Below are positions 17,187 through 28,100 of a DNA stretch of 64,000 bases, piece after piece; position 1 is the first letter of the stretch; every line of letters starts with the position of its first letter. This stretch comes from Phycisphaerae bacterium (GTDB taxonomy: Bacteria; Planctomycetota; Phycisphaerae; UBA1845; UTPLA1), in the NCBI GenBank assembly GCA_019636475.1, contig JAHBXN010000004.1, positions 124,001 through 188,000 of the forward strand, read 5' to 3'. The position numbers and the translations under genes were made by a program. Under the pieces are notes generated by a model. It worked only from the letters and a program-made list of their open reading frames with translations. It was not told where the DNA came from and ran no database searches.

Positions 17187-20100
17187 ATGACACCTATGCG
17201 CCATGGCAGGTCGAGACGTTGGGCGGTCGCGTTCCTGCTCAGTGTCGGTGGCGCGGCAGTTGCGTCGTGTGGGACGGAATTGCTTCCGGACCCGGACCTC
17301 GACCCGTCGAATCCGCCGGCCGGTCAGACTCCCACAAGCCAGCCCGTGTCCAACACGGACGGTGACGAAGCGATTCCCGGGTTGCCTAAGCCGCTTGCCT
17401 ACTATCTCTCCATTAATCCGGTTCACCATCGCATCAATTGCGGCGGACCGGACTATACCGACCCCGACGGCAATCTCTGGGTCAGCGACGCGGGCTTTTA
17501 TAACACGGGGAAAGTGTATTCCGTCAGTCAGTCGATCGTCGGAACCAGCGCGGATCCGCTCTATCAGACCGAGCGCTTTGACAAGCCCGCGGCGCCGGAG
17601 ATGCGATACTCGATCCCCGTGCCGACGGGTGAGTATCGGGTCCGATTGCATTTCTCCGAAAATTATTCACCTCTCCTGGGCGTCGGCAGACGAGTGTTCG
17701 ACGTGCTGCTTGAAGGAGCGATGATACTCGACGATTACGACATCTTCGCCCGAGCCGGCGCGAGGACAGCCGTGGTGGAGTCGTTCGACGTGCTCGTCAA
17801 TGACGGCGCGGTGACACTCGATTTCGTTCACGTTCTGGAGAATCCGAAAATAGCCGCGATCGAAGTGATCACGCTTGATGCCCATGCGCCGCCGCAGATA
17901 GAACAGGGAGCGTCTGCCTTCATTTCCGCCGAGTTGAATAGTCTGTGCCCCGGAATACTCAATCAACTGACACTCTCCGCCAGCGATCCCGACACGGCCG
18001 CGGCACTGCTGACATGGACTGTTGCACAGCCGTCAGCGCATGGCGTCGCGACGATCCTCGGCGCGTCCGTCGGCGGGTCCGTCACCGTCTGCTATCAACC
18101 CGATTCATGGCAGACATCGGCCGATGCCTTCACCGTTCGCGTCGAGGATGACAACGGCGGCAGCGATTCGATCTTGATTACCGTAAATATTACCGGGTCA
18201 CTTCCGTCGGCAAGGATTCATCAGCCCGCTGAGGGCGCGGTCGTTGTCGGCGATTCCGTCACTGTCGCATGGACAACAGATGGGAGCACGGCGAGCGTCG
18301 CTCGAGTTCGAATCCGACTGGATTCGCAGACACCGGTTGAGTCGGCGCTGTTGAACGGTCAGCACACTTTCACCGGGGTCGCGCCGGGTCAGCATAACAC
18401 GACGGTCGAACTGCTCGACACTGGCGGCGCGGTCGTTCTTCCGGCATCTGCATCGGCTCATGTGGGATTCACCTCGCAGTCGGCGCCGCCTTCGGTGCCG
18501 GCCATCATGCTACTCGCCCCGCAAACCGGCGCATCGATCGTGGGCAACGACGTGTTTGTACAGTGGGCGGCATCCGGCGAAACGTCGGCCGTCGATCATG
18601 TTCACATCCGGTTGGACGATGGTCCATCGATTTCGTCGGCACGGCTTGTCGGCACTCATACCTTCATGGGAGTGCCGCCGGGAAGTCATCGAGTAACCGC
18701 GAGTCTGGCGGCGGCCGATCATTCCTCGTTCCAGAATCCTGAGGCGACTGCTTTCGTTGAATTTACCATCCAGTCGCAGCACCCGGTTCTGGCCGCGTCG
18801 CCGGGGAGCATTCAATTCGGCCTCGTGTCAGTCGGCGCGGTCTCACCTTCGCAGTCGGTCACGTTGCGAAACGAGGGCTCGGTCGGTCTGGTGATCGAAT
18901 CGTTGGAGCTTCTCGGCATGGACTCAGCGGTGTTCTCCCTGGTGTCGCCTCCCATGCCGTTTGTTATTGAACAGGGGGCGACTGTTGAAACTCAAATCGC
19001 GTTCACGCCGTCCGCTGCGGGGGTCAGGACGGCGACACTCCGGATTAGCCCGGCCCCGCCCGCGCAGCCGATCGGGATTGCCGTCGTTGGCGAGGGCTTT
19101 GTACCGTCGGTCGGTGGTTCGGCTCTGTACCGGCTGAATTGCGGCGGTACGTCGTACACGGATCCACAAGGCAATATCTGGTCGCCGGATACCGGGTTTT
19201 TTAATGTCGGCAAAGTCTATTCAACCAGCAATGCAATCGCGGGCACCGATCTCGCCCCTCTGTATCGCGTCGAACGTTACGACACACCGTCGGCCCCGGA
19301 AATGGTGTATTCCTTCCCGGTGGCGAACGGCGCGTACCGGGTTCGGCTCCATTTCGCGGAAATCTATCCGCCGCTTTTTGCTGTGGGGCGTCGAGTTTTC
19401 GATGTTCGCGCCGAGGGTGTCACGGTTCTGGACGACATGGACGTCTATGCCCGAGTCGGTGGAAACACCGCGCTCGTCGAGACTTTTGACGTCAGCGTGA
19501 CAGACAACCAACTCGACATCGAGTTCATTCACAATATTGAAAATCCCAAGGTCAGCGCGATAGAAATCTTGGAACTCTCCGGTTCCTCGGGTCTACTGGT
19601 CTCGCCGAACGTAGTTGAATGGGGCCACGTGGCAATTGGTCAGAGTGGCGGCGTGCGAAATGTTCAGTTGGTGAACTCCGGCAGTCAGACTCTTGTTATC
19701 AACGCGGTCAGCTTGCGCATCAATTCCGGCGCGGGGCATGAATTTCGTGCGACCATCGGCGGGACCGAATACGTTGGCGATCATCACGACGTGATTTTTC
19801 CGCTCAGCGTGGCAATTGGTGCGGGTCAATCGTTGGTCGTGCCGGTCGATTTTGTCCCCTCCGAGAACGGACAACACGACGTGAATCTCGATTTCGTCGG
19901 CAATTTCCCCACGCGAACCGTTCGCCTCCTGGGCATCGGCGGCGCAAATCCGGGTCACCCGTTTCTGCATGTGGTCATCGATGTGCCACCCGTGACGGTG
20001 GACTACGATCAGGACGGCACGGAACTCGTGCAACTGACCGGCGCGGACTCGCACACGCATGAATTGGGGCGCGTGCTGTCCGCATTCGAGTGGCGCGAGG

Positions 20101-23100
20101 CAGGACAACTGCGATCCACCGCGATAAATCCGCTGCTTCCATTTTCGGTCGGCGAGCACACCGTCAGCCTGACCATTCGGGACGACAATTTGCCGCCACA
20201 GTCCCTGACGGATTCGGCGACGTTCAGAGTGGTGGGGCCGAATCAGGTGCCGGGCGTTCTTGCACTCTACTATCCGGCTGCGAGCGGTGCGGCGGATTCA
20301 CTGCTTGATGCTCTTCCTGCAAACCCTTCCTACGCTGAAGCGATCCCGGGCCTCAGAGTGCTAAATGGCGACTCCGGCGTGGGCGGATCCTCCTGCTCGC
20401 CGCCCGTAATGGTCCGGTTGATCGCCCAGGTCGATGTACTGGTCACCGATACATACATTTTCAATAGCTCCGGGGGCGGTTCGAGGCGGCTTTTCATCGA
20501 TGGTGCGCCGGTGGCGGGGCCGATTTCGCTGACGGCGGGTCGGCACCAGATTGAAGCGCGCTTTGCAGTCGAATCGGCGTCGCAACTGCCGGCGGCGGTT
20601 ACGTATGCCCGCAGCGGCGCTGCCCAGGGCGACGTACCTTCCGGCCTGCTGACTCACGATCTGGCGGCTGTCGATCCCGTTATCAACTTCATGCCGATCA
20701 GTGGAAATACGACTGGCGGGGAGTCGATTGAAATCACGGGTCTGGGCTTCTTTCCCTCACAACAGGTCATGGTCAAGTGGGGAGCACAAACGATCTCCGG
20801 CAGTGCGCTGCAGGTCACGCCGACGACGATCCGATTGACCGCACCGCCCGGAACCGGTGCGGTAAGCGTTCGCGTCATCACACCCGTTGGGCAAAGCAAT
20901 AGTCGGTCGTACAGCTATGTCGCCACGGGACCGGCGCCCGTGGTATTCACCCTGTCCAGTCTGGCGACAGGCATCGCAGGTCCGACCACGGCGGAGTGGG
21001 GGCCTGACGGCCGATTGTATGTCGGGACGATCAACGGACTGATCCGAGCCTACTCATTCGATGACAACTACAACGTCACCGGCACGCAGGACATCACGGC
21101 CATCGCGGGTTTGACCAACAAGAACATTCTCGGCATTGCTTTTAATCCAATGCAACCGGGCGGGGCCGTGGCGCTCTATGTTTCGCACAGTTTGATTTAC
21201 GCGAACGGCGGCGCGTGCTTCTCCGGGACATCGCCGTACTCCGGTCAGGTATCCGTGTTGACCGGACCGGGCTTCGCGACCGTACAGCCGTTGATCACCG
21301 GTCTGCCGGTATCGAATCACGATCACGCGATCAACGGGATGGTGTTCGACAACCACGGCGATTTGTATATATGCAGCGGCGGTAACACCAACGCCGGCGT
21401 GGAACATTGCAACCTGGGCGCGCTACCGGAGTCGCCCCTGACCGCGGCTGTTCTCAAGGCCGCGATCAGCAAGCCGAATTTCAACGGTCAGGTGGCCTAC
21501 GCTCTGAGCGCGACCGGGCAACTCAGCTCCGACCAGGTTGCAGGCGGCGTAGTCGATGTCGTCGCGGGGGTCGATGTGTCCGTCTTTGCCTCCGGACTCC
21601 GAAATGCCTACGACCTCGTCTTTACCACTTCCGGCATGTTGTACGCCACGGACAACGGCCCCAATGGGGGGTTTGGCGCGGCCAGTACCTCAGCGAATAC
21701 CCAATCGAATGATCCCACGGCTGGTGACGAGTTGATTCTGCTTGAAAATGCGCACTACCTCGGTCATCCCAACCGCAATCGAGGTCGCTACGACGAGCGA
21801 CAGAATGTATACCGTGGTGCAGCGGCCGCTACGATCCCGGGCGTGTTCAACCAGATGCTGACCAACTTTGCCGCGTCAACCAATGGCATCGTTGAATACC
21901 GCGCCAATACCTTCAACGGCGCGCTGCGCGGCGAACTGCTTGCCCAGAAATGGAATGGTCAGACCTATCGACTGAAGCTCATTCCGGACGGTCGCGGCGT
22001 CGTGACCAAGCAGAACCTTCCAGTCAGTCTGAACAGTCTCGACCTTACCACGGCCCCGGGCGGTGTAGTGATCGGCGCGGACTACACCGGAAATCAGCTT
22101 GTCATCGCCCGGCCCGCAGAAACCGCCGGGATCGCGGTGTATGACATCTTCCCTTGGCGGGCGCTTCAGACCGGCGGGCAGAATTTCGTCATCAGCGGCA
22201 ACGGATTCGGCACGATCAGCGACACGAGTGTGACAGTCGGCGGCGTGCCGGCCCAGATCACCAGTGTCACGTCCACTCGAATCCGCGGCGTGATTCCCTC
22301 CGTTTCCGGACCGCCGGCCACGCTGCTCGATGTCGCCGTGCAGTCGGGTGGCCAGGCTGCCGTGCTGCAGAAGGCGTTCAAATATCTGATGAGGGAGACC
22401 GGCGCCGCGCCAGGTGCGTCTGTGCATGTGGTCGTCGATTCCGGCGGCAACATCAGCAATAGCAGCACCTATAATGCCGGCGCGTTCGAAATCCACAACA
22501 ACTCGACCGGTGAACTCCGCATCACCCAGGTGAGGCTCGACCTGACGACCGCCGTGTTGAGAGACATGGTTTTTGACCCGAACGGAACGGCCGGCGACAC
22601 GGCGTCCAAGCCCCTTTCCGTAAATCAGCAGGGCGGCACGGGTCCGGTTCATCATTCATACGGTGAGCCACGCGATAATGGCTATGACGAACTGCTGATT
22701 TATTTCGATCAGTTTAATCCGGGTGAGACTTTCACATTCTCAATTGATGTGGATCCGACCAGCATACAGGGTGCTCCTCCGGGAGGTTCGGTTGATGTCG
22801 GAGCGGTATCGGGCCTGGAATTGGCGGGCGCGCGGATCTGGGTCACCTTCAGCGACGGTTCCGTGCGAAGTGGCGAATTGTCCCAGATTCCCGGCAGCCG
22901 GACCGGCGCTGAAGTGCGAATTGGAGCTTCGACTGTCCCGGCTCCGGCAATTCAGATTCGTGCCGCGTGTGTGACACCTGCAACCGTTTCCGGAGCGAGT
23001 CAGACGGTTCGTGTCACCGGAGTCGCCGGCTCAAGCGTTCGGCTGACCGTCGCGGAGGGCGGATTGTATCTCACGGATGTGCCGAACGGCGGATTCGATC

Positions 23101-23303
23101 TTGATCCGTATGAGGCCAATCGCCTCGTCGATGTTCGCGAATATTCCGCGACGATCGGCGTTGGCGGGTTTGTGGACGTGCCGGTGACACTCACTCGCGA
23201 CAGCGAGTTGGCCGGCTTGAATCACATCTCCGCCGTGACGGTCGATTCATCCGGCCGAACGAGTCGTCTGTCAAATGTCGCGATTCTTCGATACTCACCG
23301 TGA
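17187..23303 (+). CDS. Giant multidomain lipoprotein: malectin x2, choice-of-anchor, PA14-like, IPT/TIG, beta-propeller
   Basis: A 2038-residue exported protein. ATG 17187 is preferred over ATG 17181 because GGGGG ends seven bases before it. The signal ends in a lipobox, VASC at residues 25-28, so the protein should be lipid-anchored. Domains in order (approximate residues): malectin-like 75-228; bacterial Ig/VCBS-like 230-335; two Ig-like repeats 340-525; choice-of-anchor D 530-630; second malectin-like 640-795; second choice-of-anchor 800-920; PKD-like 925-1010; PA14-like 1015-1150; IPT/TIG 1155-1245; glucose/sorbosone dehydrogenase-like propeller 1250-1640; second IPT 1650-1740; beta-rich C-terminus. 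The malectin copies share RLNCGG/RINCGG starts and LHF-E-Y cores. Likely a carbohydrate-binding surface protein. A TATAAT at 17132-17137 may be its -10 box. The gene ends 13 bases before convergent comM. Confidence 0.85.
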   Translation: MTPMRHGRSRRWAVAFLLSVGGAAVASCGTELLPDPDLDPSNPPAGQTPTSQPVSNTDGDEAIPGLPKPLAYYLSINPVHHRINCGGPDYTDPDGNLWVSDAGFYNTGKVYSVSQSIVGTSADPLYQTERFDKPAAPEMRYSIPVPTGEYRVRLHFSENYSPLLGVGRRVFDVLLEGAMILDDYDIFARAGARTAVVESFDVLVNDGAVTLDFVHVLENPKIAAIEVITLDAHAPPQIEQGASAFISAELNSLCPGILNQLTLSASDPDTAAALLTWTVAQPSAHGVATILGASVGGSVTVCYQPDSWQTSADAFTVRVEDDNGGSDSILITVNITGSLPSARIHQPAEGAVVVGDSVTVAWTTDGSTASVARVRIRLDSQTPVESALLNGQHTFTGVAPGQHNTTVELLDTGGAVVLPASASAHVGFTSQSAPPSVPAIMLLAPQTGASIVGNDVFVQWAASGETSAVDHVHIRLDDGPSISSARLVGTHTFMGVPPGSHRVTASLAAADHSSFQNPEATAFVEFTIQSQHPVLAASPGSIQFGLVSVGAVSPSQSVTLRNEGSVGLVIESLELLGMDSAVFSLVSPPMPFVIEQGATVETQIAFTPSAAGVRTATLRISPAPPAQPIGIAVVGEGFVPSVGGSALYRLNCGGTSYTDPQGNIWSPDTGFFNVGKVYSTSNAIAGTDLAPLYRVERYDTPSAPEMVYSFPVANGAYRVRLHFAEIYPPLFAVGRRVFDVRAEGVTVLDDMDVYARVGGNTALVETFDVSVTDNQLDIEFIHNIENPKVSAIEILELSGSSGLLVSPNVVEWGHVAIGQSGGVRNVQLVNSGSQTLVINAVSLRINSGAGHEFRATIGGTEYVGDHHDVIFPLSVAIGAGQSLVVPVDFVPSENGQHDVNLDFVGNFPTRTVRLLGIGGANPGHPFLHVVIDVPPVTVDYDQDGTELVQLTGADSHTHELGRVLSAFEWREAGQLRSTAINPLLPFSVGEHTVSLTIRDDNLPPQSLTDSATFRVVGPNQVPGVLALYYPAASGAADSLLDALPANPSYAEAIPGLRVLNGDSGVGGSSCSPPVMVRLIAQVDVLVTDTYIFNSSGGGSRRLFIDGAPVAGPISLTAGRHQIEARFAVESASQLPAAVTYARSGAAQGDVPSGLLTHDLAAVDPVINFMPISGNTTGGESIEITGLGFFPSQQVMVKWGAQTISGSALQVTPTTIRLTAPPGTGAVSVRVITPVGQSNSRSYSYVATGPAPVVFTLSSLATGIAGPTTAEWGPDGRLYVGTINGLIRAYSFDDNYNVTGTQDITAIAGLTNKNILGIAFNPMQPGGAVALYVSHSLIYANGGACFSGTSPYSGQVSVLTGPGFATVQPLITGLPVSNHDHAINGMVFDNHGDLYICSGGNTNAGVEHCNLGALPESPLTAAVLKAAISKPNFNGQVAYALSATGQLSSDQVAGGVVDVVAGVDVSVFASGLRNAYDLVFTTSGMLYATDNGPNGGFGAASTSANTQSNDPTAGDELILLENAHYLGHPNRNRGRYDERQNVYRGAAAATIPGVFNQMLTNFAASTNGIVEYRANTFNGALRGELLAQKWNGQTYRLKLIPDGRGVVTKQNLPVSLNSLDLTTAPGGVVIGADYTGNQLVIARPAETAGIAVYDIFPWRALQTGGQNFVISGNGFGTISDTSVTVGGVPAQITSVTSTRIRGVIPSVSGPPATLLDVAVQSGGQAAVLQKAFKYLMRETGAAPGASVHVVVDSGGNISNSSTYNAGAFEIHNNSTGELRITQVRLDLTTAVLRDMVFDPNGTAGDTASKPLSVNQQGGTGPVHHSYGEPRDNGYDELLIYFDQFNPGETFTFSIDVDPTSIQGAPPGGSVDVGAVSGLELAGARIWVTFSDGSVRSGELSQIPGSRTGAEVRIGASTVPAPAIQIRAACVTPATVSGASQTVRVTGVAGSSVRLTVAEGGLYLTDVPNGGFDLDPYEANRLVDVREYSATIGVGGFVDVPVTLTRDSELAGLNHISAVTVDSSGRTSRLSNVAILRYSP

Positions 23304-23316
23304 AACCGCGCGGCGC

Positions 23317-24873
23317 TCACATCTGACGATCCAGTTGCCTGTAGTTTACCGCTTCGTTCAGGTGAGGCGCTCTGATTTGCTCGGACCCATCGAGATCCGC
23401 AATGGTCCGGGCGACGCGCAGCACCTTGTCGTGGGCTCGGGCTGAAAGTCCCAGTTCCGTCATCGCCGCCTTGAGAATGTGCTCGCAGTCGTCGGTGAGA
23501 GGGCAGTGCTCCCGCACAAGCTTCGGACTCATTCGGCTGTTCATGATGTTGTTATCGCGTCCGAAGCGCCTGCGCTGGATTTCGCGAGTGGCCACCACAC
23601 GCTCGCGAATCTCTGCCGATGTCGTCCCGGGTCTGGCCGCGATCGCGCCGCCATCCGGCTTCCTGTCGCGAAGCGACTCATACGATACGGCTCGGACCTT
23701 GAAGTGGATGTCGATGCGGTCGAGCAATGGACCGCTGACTCGAGACCGATACTTGTCGATTTGCGGCAGCGTACACTTGCAAGGCCGCTTCGGGTCATCG
23801 TGGTATCCGCACGGACACGGATTCATCGCCGCGACAAGCATGAACTGGGCCGGAAACCGAACCGCGCTGTGCGACCGCGCGATCGTCACGCAGCCGTCCT
23901 CCATCGGCTGTCGGAGCGTCTCCAGAATGCCCCGCTGAAACTCAGGGAACTCGTCCAGGAAAAGCACCCCATGATGAGCCAGGGATACCTCGCCTGCCTG
24001 GGGAACTGAGCCGCCTCCGACGAGCGCCGCCGCGCTGGCCGAGTGATGCGGCGAGCGAATCGGACGTGTACCGATCAACGGTGATCCGGGCGGCAACTTT
24101 CCCGCCGCCGACCAGATTCGAGTCGTTTCGAGTGATTCATTCATGGACAGTGCGGGGAGAATCGTCGGAAGGCATTTGACCATGAGCGTCTTGCCGACAC
24201 CCGGCGGACCGATGAGCAGCAGGTTGTGGTGACCGGCCGCGGCGATCGTGACCGCACGTTTCGCGAACTCCTGCCCGCGCACGTCTCCGAAATCCACGTC
24301 GTATTTCGATTGCTCGGCAAACACCGAACTCAGATCGAGCGAAGCCGGCTCAATCTCCAACTGTTCGGTCAGGTAGCCAACTGCTTCGGTCATGTTGGAG
24401 ACGGGAATCACCTCGATCTCTCTAACCACTGCCGCTTCGGCCGCGTTGTCTCGAGGAACGATCACACCGCGCAAACCCCGTTCGCGCGCGAGCATCGCCA
24501 TCGACAGCGCGCCTTTGATCGGGCGTGTCCGGCCGTCGAGGGCAAGTTCTCCCGCGACCATGAACGCGCTGAGCAATTCCGGTGCGATACCGTCGGCCGC
24601 GAAGCACATCCCGAGGGCGATCGGCAGATCGAGGGACGGCCCCTCCTTTCGCACGTCCGCCGGCGCGAGGTTTATGACGGTGCGGTGTTCGGGCGGGGCA
24701 TAGCCCGCATTAGACATGGCGGTACGTATGCGTTCGAGGCTTTCTTTGACGGCGGCATCAGGCATCCCGACGATGATCGCGGTGGCGAATCCGTGCGATG
24801 AGGTATTCACCTCAACTTCGCATGGCACGGCCTCAATTCCGAATAGCGTCTGACTTTGGACCCGAACGAGCAT
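23317..24873 (-). CDS. comM: ComM/YifB-family Mg-chelatase-like AAA+ ATPase
   Basis: A 518-residue protein with the full family layout. The N-terminal Lon-protease-like fold starts MLVRVQSQTLFGIEAVPCEV and includes IIVGMPDAAVKESLERIR. The AAA+ core has Walker A LLLIGPPGVGKT, Walker B GVLFLDEFPEF, and the HHSASAAALVGGGS and MNPCPCGY segments. The C-terminal region ends RAPHLNEAVNYRQLDR, the usual ending. In known cases ComM is a hexameric helicase that promotes branch migration during natural transformation, although YifB-type proteins occur in many bacteria not known to be competent. No competence genes adjoin. Convergent with the giant lipoprotein gene; no terminator with a T-run was found in the 13-base gap. 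Confidence 0.95.
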   Translation of the reverse strand: MLVRVQSQTLFGIEAVPCEVEVNTSSHGFATAIIVGMPDAAVKESLERIRTAMSNAGYAPPEHRTVINLAPADVRKEGPSLDLPIALGMCFAADGIAPELLSAFMVAGELALDGRTRPIKGALSMAMLARERGLRGVIVPRDNAAEAAVVREIEVIPVSNMTEAVGYLTEQLEIEPASLDLSSVFAEQSKYDVDFGDVRGQEFAKRAVTIAAAGHHNLLLIGPPGVGKTLMVKCLPTILPALSMNESLETTRIWSAAGKLPPGSPLIGTRPIRSPHHSASAAALVGGGSVPQAGEVSLAHHGVLFLDEFPEFQRGILETLRQPMEDGCVTIARSHSAVRFPAQFMLVAAMNPCPCGYHDDPKRPCKCTLPQIDKYRSRVSGPLLDRIDIHFKVRAVSYESLRDRKPDGGAIAARPGTTSAEIRERVVATREIQRRRFGRDNNIMNSRMSPKLVREHCPLTDDCEHILKAAMTELGLSARAHDKVLRVARTIADLDGSEQIRAPHLNEAVNYRQLDRQM

Positions 24874-25177
24874 GGTAGGGAAGAGTAAGGGTTCGGAAAA
24901 CGTCCGACAAGCGCATCATCGCGGCCTGTTGTATCATCAGTCGAGGTTCGCGCGGCCGGCGCGTGGCATCATCCATTTCGGTAGTGATTCCCTGCTTTGC
25001 TTCGCGTGTCAAAGGTCCGACAACGCGAATGGTTTCGGACGCAAGGATGCTCGTAGCCTCTTATGGGACCGAAGGTTAATAGACTCGATGTTGCCGCAGA
25101 AGTATAATCGGCACTGTTAAATTCCCGTCGTCTTGCGGGGGCATCTTGGCTGATCGTGCGCTTTAGGAGGCGGAACG
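24874..25177. other. Divergent intergenic region between comM and the repeat-rich protein
   Basis: 304 bases that should hold promoters for both flanking genes. A plus-strand promoter candidate lies at 25080-25108 and AGGAGG precedes the downstream start by seven bases. No gene or other structure was found. Confidence 0.4.
25080..25108 (+). promoter_or_regulatory. Candidate sigma-70 promoter of the repeat-rich exported protein
   Basis: TATAAT (25103-25108) is a perfect -10 box; TAGACT (25080-25085), 17 bases upstream, matches four of six positions of the -35 consensus. It would give a leader of about 65 bases before the start at 25178. Confidence 0.5.
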
Positions 25178-28100
25178 ATGTCATCTACGTGCGGAAAGTG
25201 TCTCATCGCTCTGGCGTTATTGTGTTGCCTTGCACCGAATGTCCAGGCCCAGGAAACAATCACATTTGAATCCCTGCAGACGGGTTCCATCGTGTCGCAG
25301 GTCTTCAGTCAGGGTGGTGTCGGTCCTGTGGCAGTCAGTGGGTCGGTGAACCAGATCAACGGCAATGCGGCGGTGATCTTCGATTCGTCCAATCCATCCG
25401 CACTGGATCTCGATCTGGGTTCGCCCAACGGCCAATGCAATCCGGCCGGACCAGGAATCGGGCAGGGGGGAATTCCCGCGTCGATGTATGCCAACTGCAC
25501 GGCACTCGGAAAAATACTGATTGTTGCGGAAAACCTCACTGACGCAAATCCCGCGGACGGACTTGTTGACGTTCCGAACGACTCAGCCGGCGGAAACCCG
25601 ATGCTGCACTTCAATTTCAGCGCCATCGGCCCCGTCACACTTCAGAGCATCACCATTCTCGACATCGACCAGAATCCGAACGCCAAGGTTTATCTCTATT
25701 CGCCAAGTAATGCGCTGCTGAATCAGATCTCCATCCCCAATACGGGTGACAATGGAAAAGTCGTCCTCTCGCTCGGACCCACCGCCAACGTGGGCCGAAT
25801 GGTTGTGGCCCTCAAGGGCTCCGGTGCCGTGGACGACATCGTCTTCCTGACCGCTCCCACCACCCAGCCGGTTCGGGGTGCGTGCTGCCTTCCCAATGGC
25901 ACATGCATCGACAACGAGACTCCTTCGGACTGCTCCAACAAGCTTGGAACGTTCAAGGGTGCGGACTCGCTCTGCTCGCAGGTGAGCTGCCCTCAGCCCA
26001 CCGGCGCCTGCTGCCTGCCGAACGGAACCTGCACTGCCGATCAGACGGCGGCGCAGTGCACCGGCGCGAATGGCACCTTCCAGGGCGCTGGAACAACCTG
26101 CAACGGCGTCAGTTGCCCTCAGCCCACCGGCGCCTGCTGCCTGCCGAACGGAACCTGCTCGGCGAATCAGACGGCGGCACAGTGCTCCGGCGCGAATGGC
26201 ACCTTCCAGGGCGCGGGAACAACCTGCAACGGCGTGAGTTGCTCTCAGCCCACCGGCGCCTGCTGCCTGCCGAACGGAACCTGCTCGGCGAATCAGACGG
26301 CGGCACAGTGCTCCGGCGCGAATGGCACCTTCCAGGGCGCGGGAACAACCTGCAACGGCGTGAGTTGCCCGCCCCCGACGGGTGCTTGCTGCTTCTCCGA
26401 GATCGTTCAGGGTGTAACAGATCCCAACACCTGTTGCGCCGAACTGCTGGAGTCGGACTGCATATCCGACGGTGGCGTTTATCAGGGTAACTTCACGACC
26501 TGTGCGAACACCTTCTGCGACCTCGACCTCGACACCGTCCTGGACTGTACCGAATGTGAAAACTGTCTCAACGGTCCGATCAACATTACTGTCGATTCCC
26601 TGAATCACACCGTCGATCTCAACGGTTGCGAAGTGATTAATACCGGCTTCTCTGTGCCGCCAGCCGTTGGATGCACGCCGTTTGACACCCAGGTCTCAAC
26701 GACTTTCATCGCCGAGGCCTTGACGCGCACCTACCGGACATGCACCGGCTGCATCAATGTAATTCGCGAATGGGAAGCGGTTCAGATTCTGCCCGGCAAT
26801 GTGCAGGTCAGTCCCGCGCCAGGCGTGTGCTTCAGCTTTCAGCCGATTCCTGTTCAGGGGGACCCGAACGCCGAGCCGCGCGAGGTGCAAGTCACGATCA
26901 CATTCCGCTTTGCTAACGAAGACCCCAATTGTCCGGGACTCGCGGTATGCCCGGGCAACTATCTGCTCCGCCTCACTGAGCGGATCATTGAAGAACAGCC
27001 TTGCGAAGACACCTTCGCAAGGTCTGCAATCGGCGGCGACTGCGTCGCAAACGGCTGTTCGGATCCGAACGAGGTCTGCAACCCGAACACGGGTCGCTGC
27101 GAGATCGTCATCATCACGGAACAGCCGATCCCGCTGACCGATGAAGGCGCTTGCTGTCTTTGCGACGGCACCTGCCAGGACAATCTTACGCTGGGTGAAT
27201 GCGCAGCGGTAAATGGCATTTTCCGCGGCGAAGCGACAACCTGCGCGACGCTCCTGCTCGCGTGCGTGCCCCAGCCGCCGCTGCCCGACTGCAATAGCAA
27301 CGGGATTCCGGATGCCTGCGAATTGATCGGCAACGACTGCAACGGAAACGGAATCCCTGACGACTGCGAGCCGGATTGCAATAACAACGGCATTCCGGAT
27401 GATTGCGATATCGATCCGACCGATCCGGACGGCAACGGGCAGGTCAGCAAGGATTGCAACGGCAATCAGACACCCGACGAGTGCGATATCGATCCGACCG
27501 ATCCGGACGGCAACGGGCAGGTCAGCAAGGATTGCAACGGCAATCAGACACCCGACGAGTGCGATATCGATCCGACCGACCCGGACGGCAACGGACAGGT
27601 CAGCAAGGATTGCAACGGCAATCAGACACCCGACGAGTGCGATATCGATCCGACCGACCCGGACGGCAACGGGCAGGTCAGCAAGGATTGCAACACCGAC
27701 GGAATCCCCGATGAATGTCAGGTTCCGCCTGACTGCAACGGAAACGGCATCCCCGATGCCTGCGAGCCGGATTGCAATAACAACGGCATTCCGGACGATT
27801 GCGACATCGACCCGACCGATCCCGATGGAAACGGAAAGGTCAGCAAGGATTGCAACAAGGATGGAATTCCGGACGAGTGTCAACTCGTCAACAATGACTG
27901 CAACGGCAATGGAATTCCTGATGACTGTGAAGCCGATTGCAATAACAACGGCATTCCGGACGATTGCGACATCGACCCGACCGATCCGGACGGCAACGGC
28001 AAGGTCAGTGGCGACTGCAACAAGAACGGAATTCCCGACGAGTGCGATGTGGACCCGTCTGATCCGGATGGTAACGGCCAGGTCAGCAAGGACTGCAATG

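Noticed and set aside
27404-27715. Regular 78-base repeats as a CRISPR-like array
   Set aside because: Units are contiguous with no variable spacers and all encode the same peptide in one reading frame; no cas genes.
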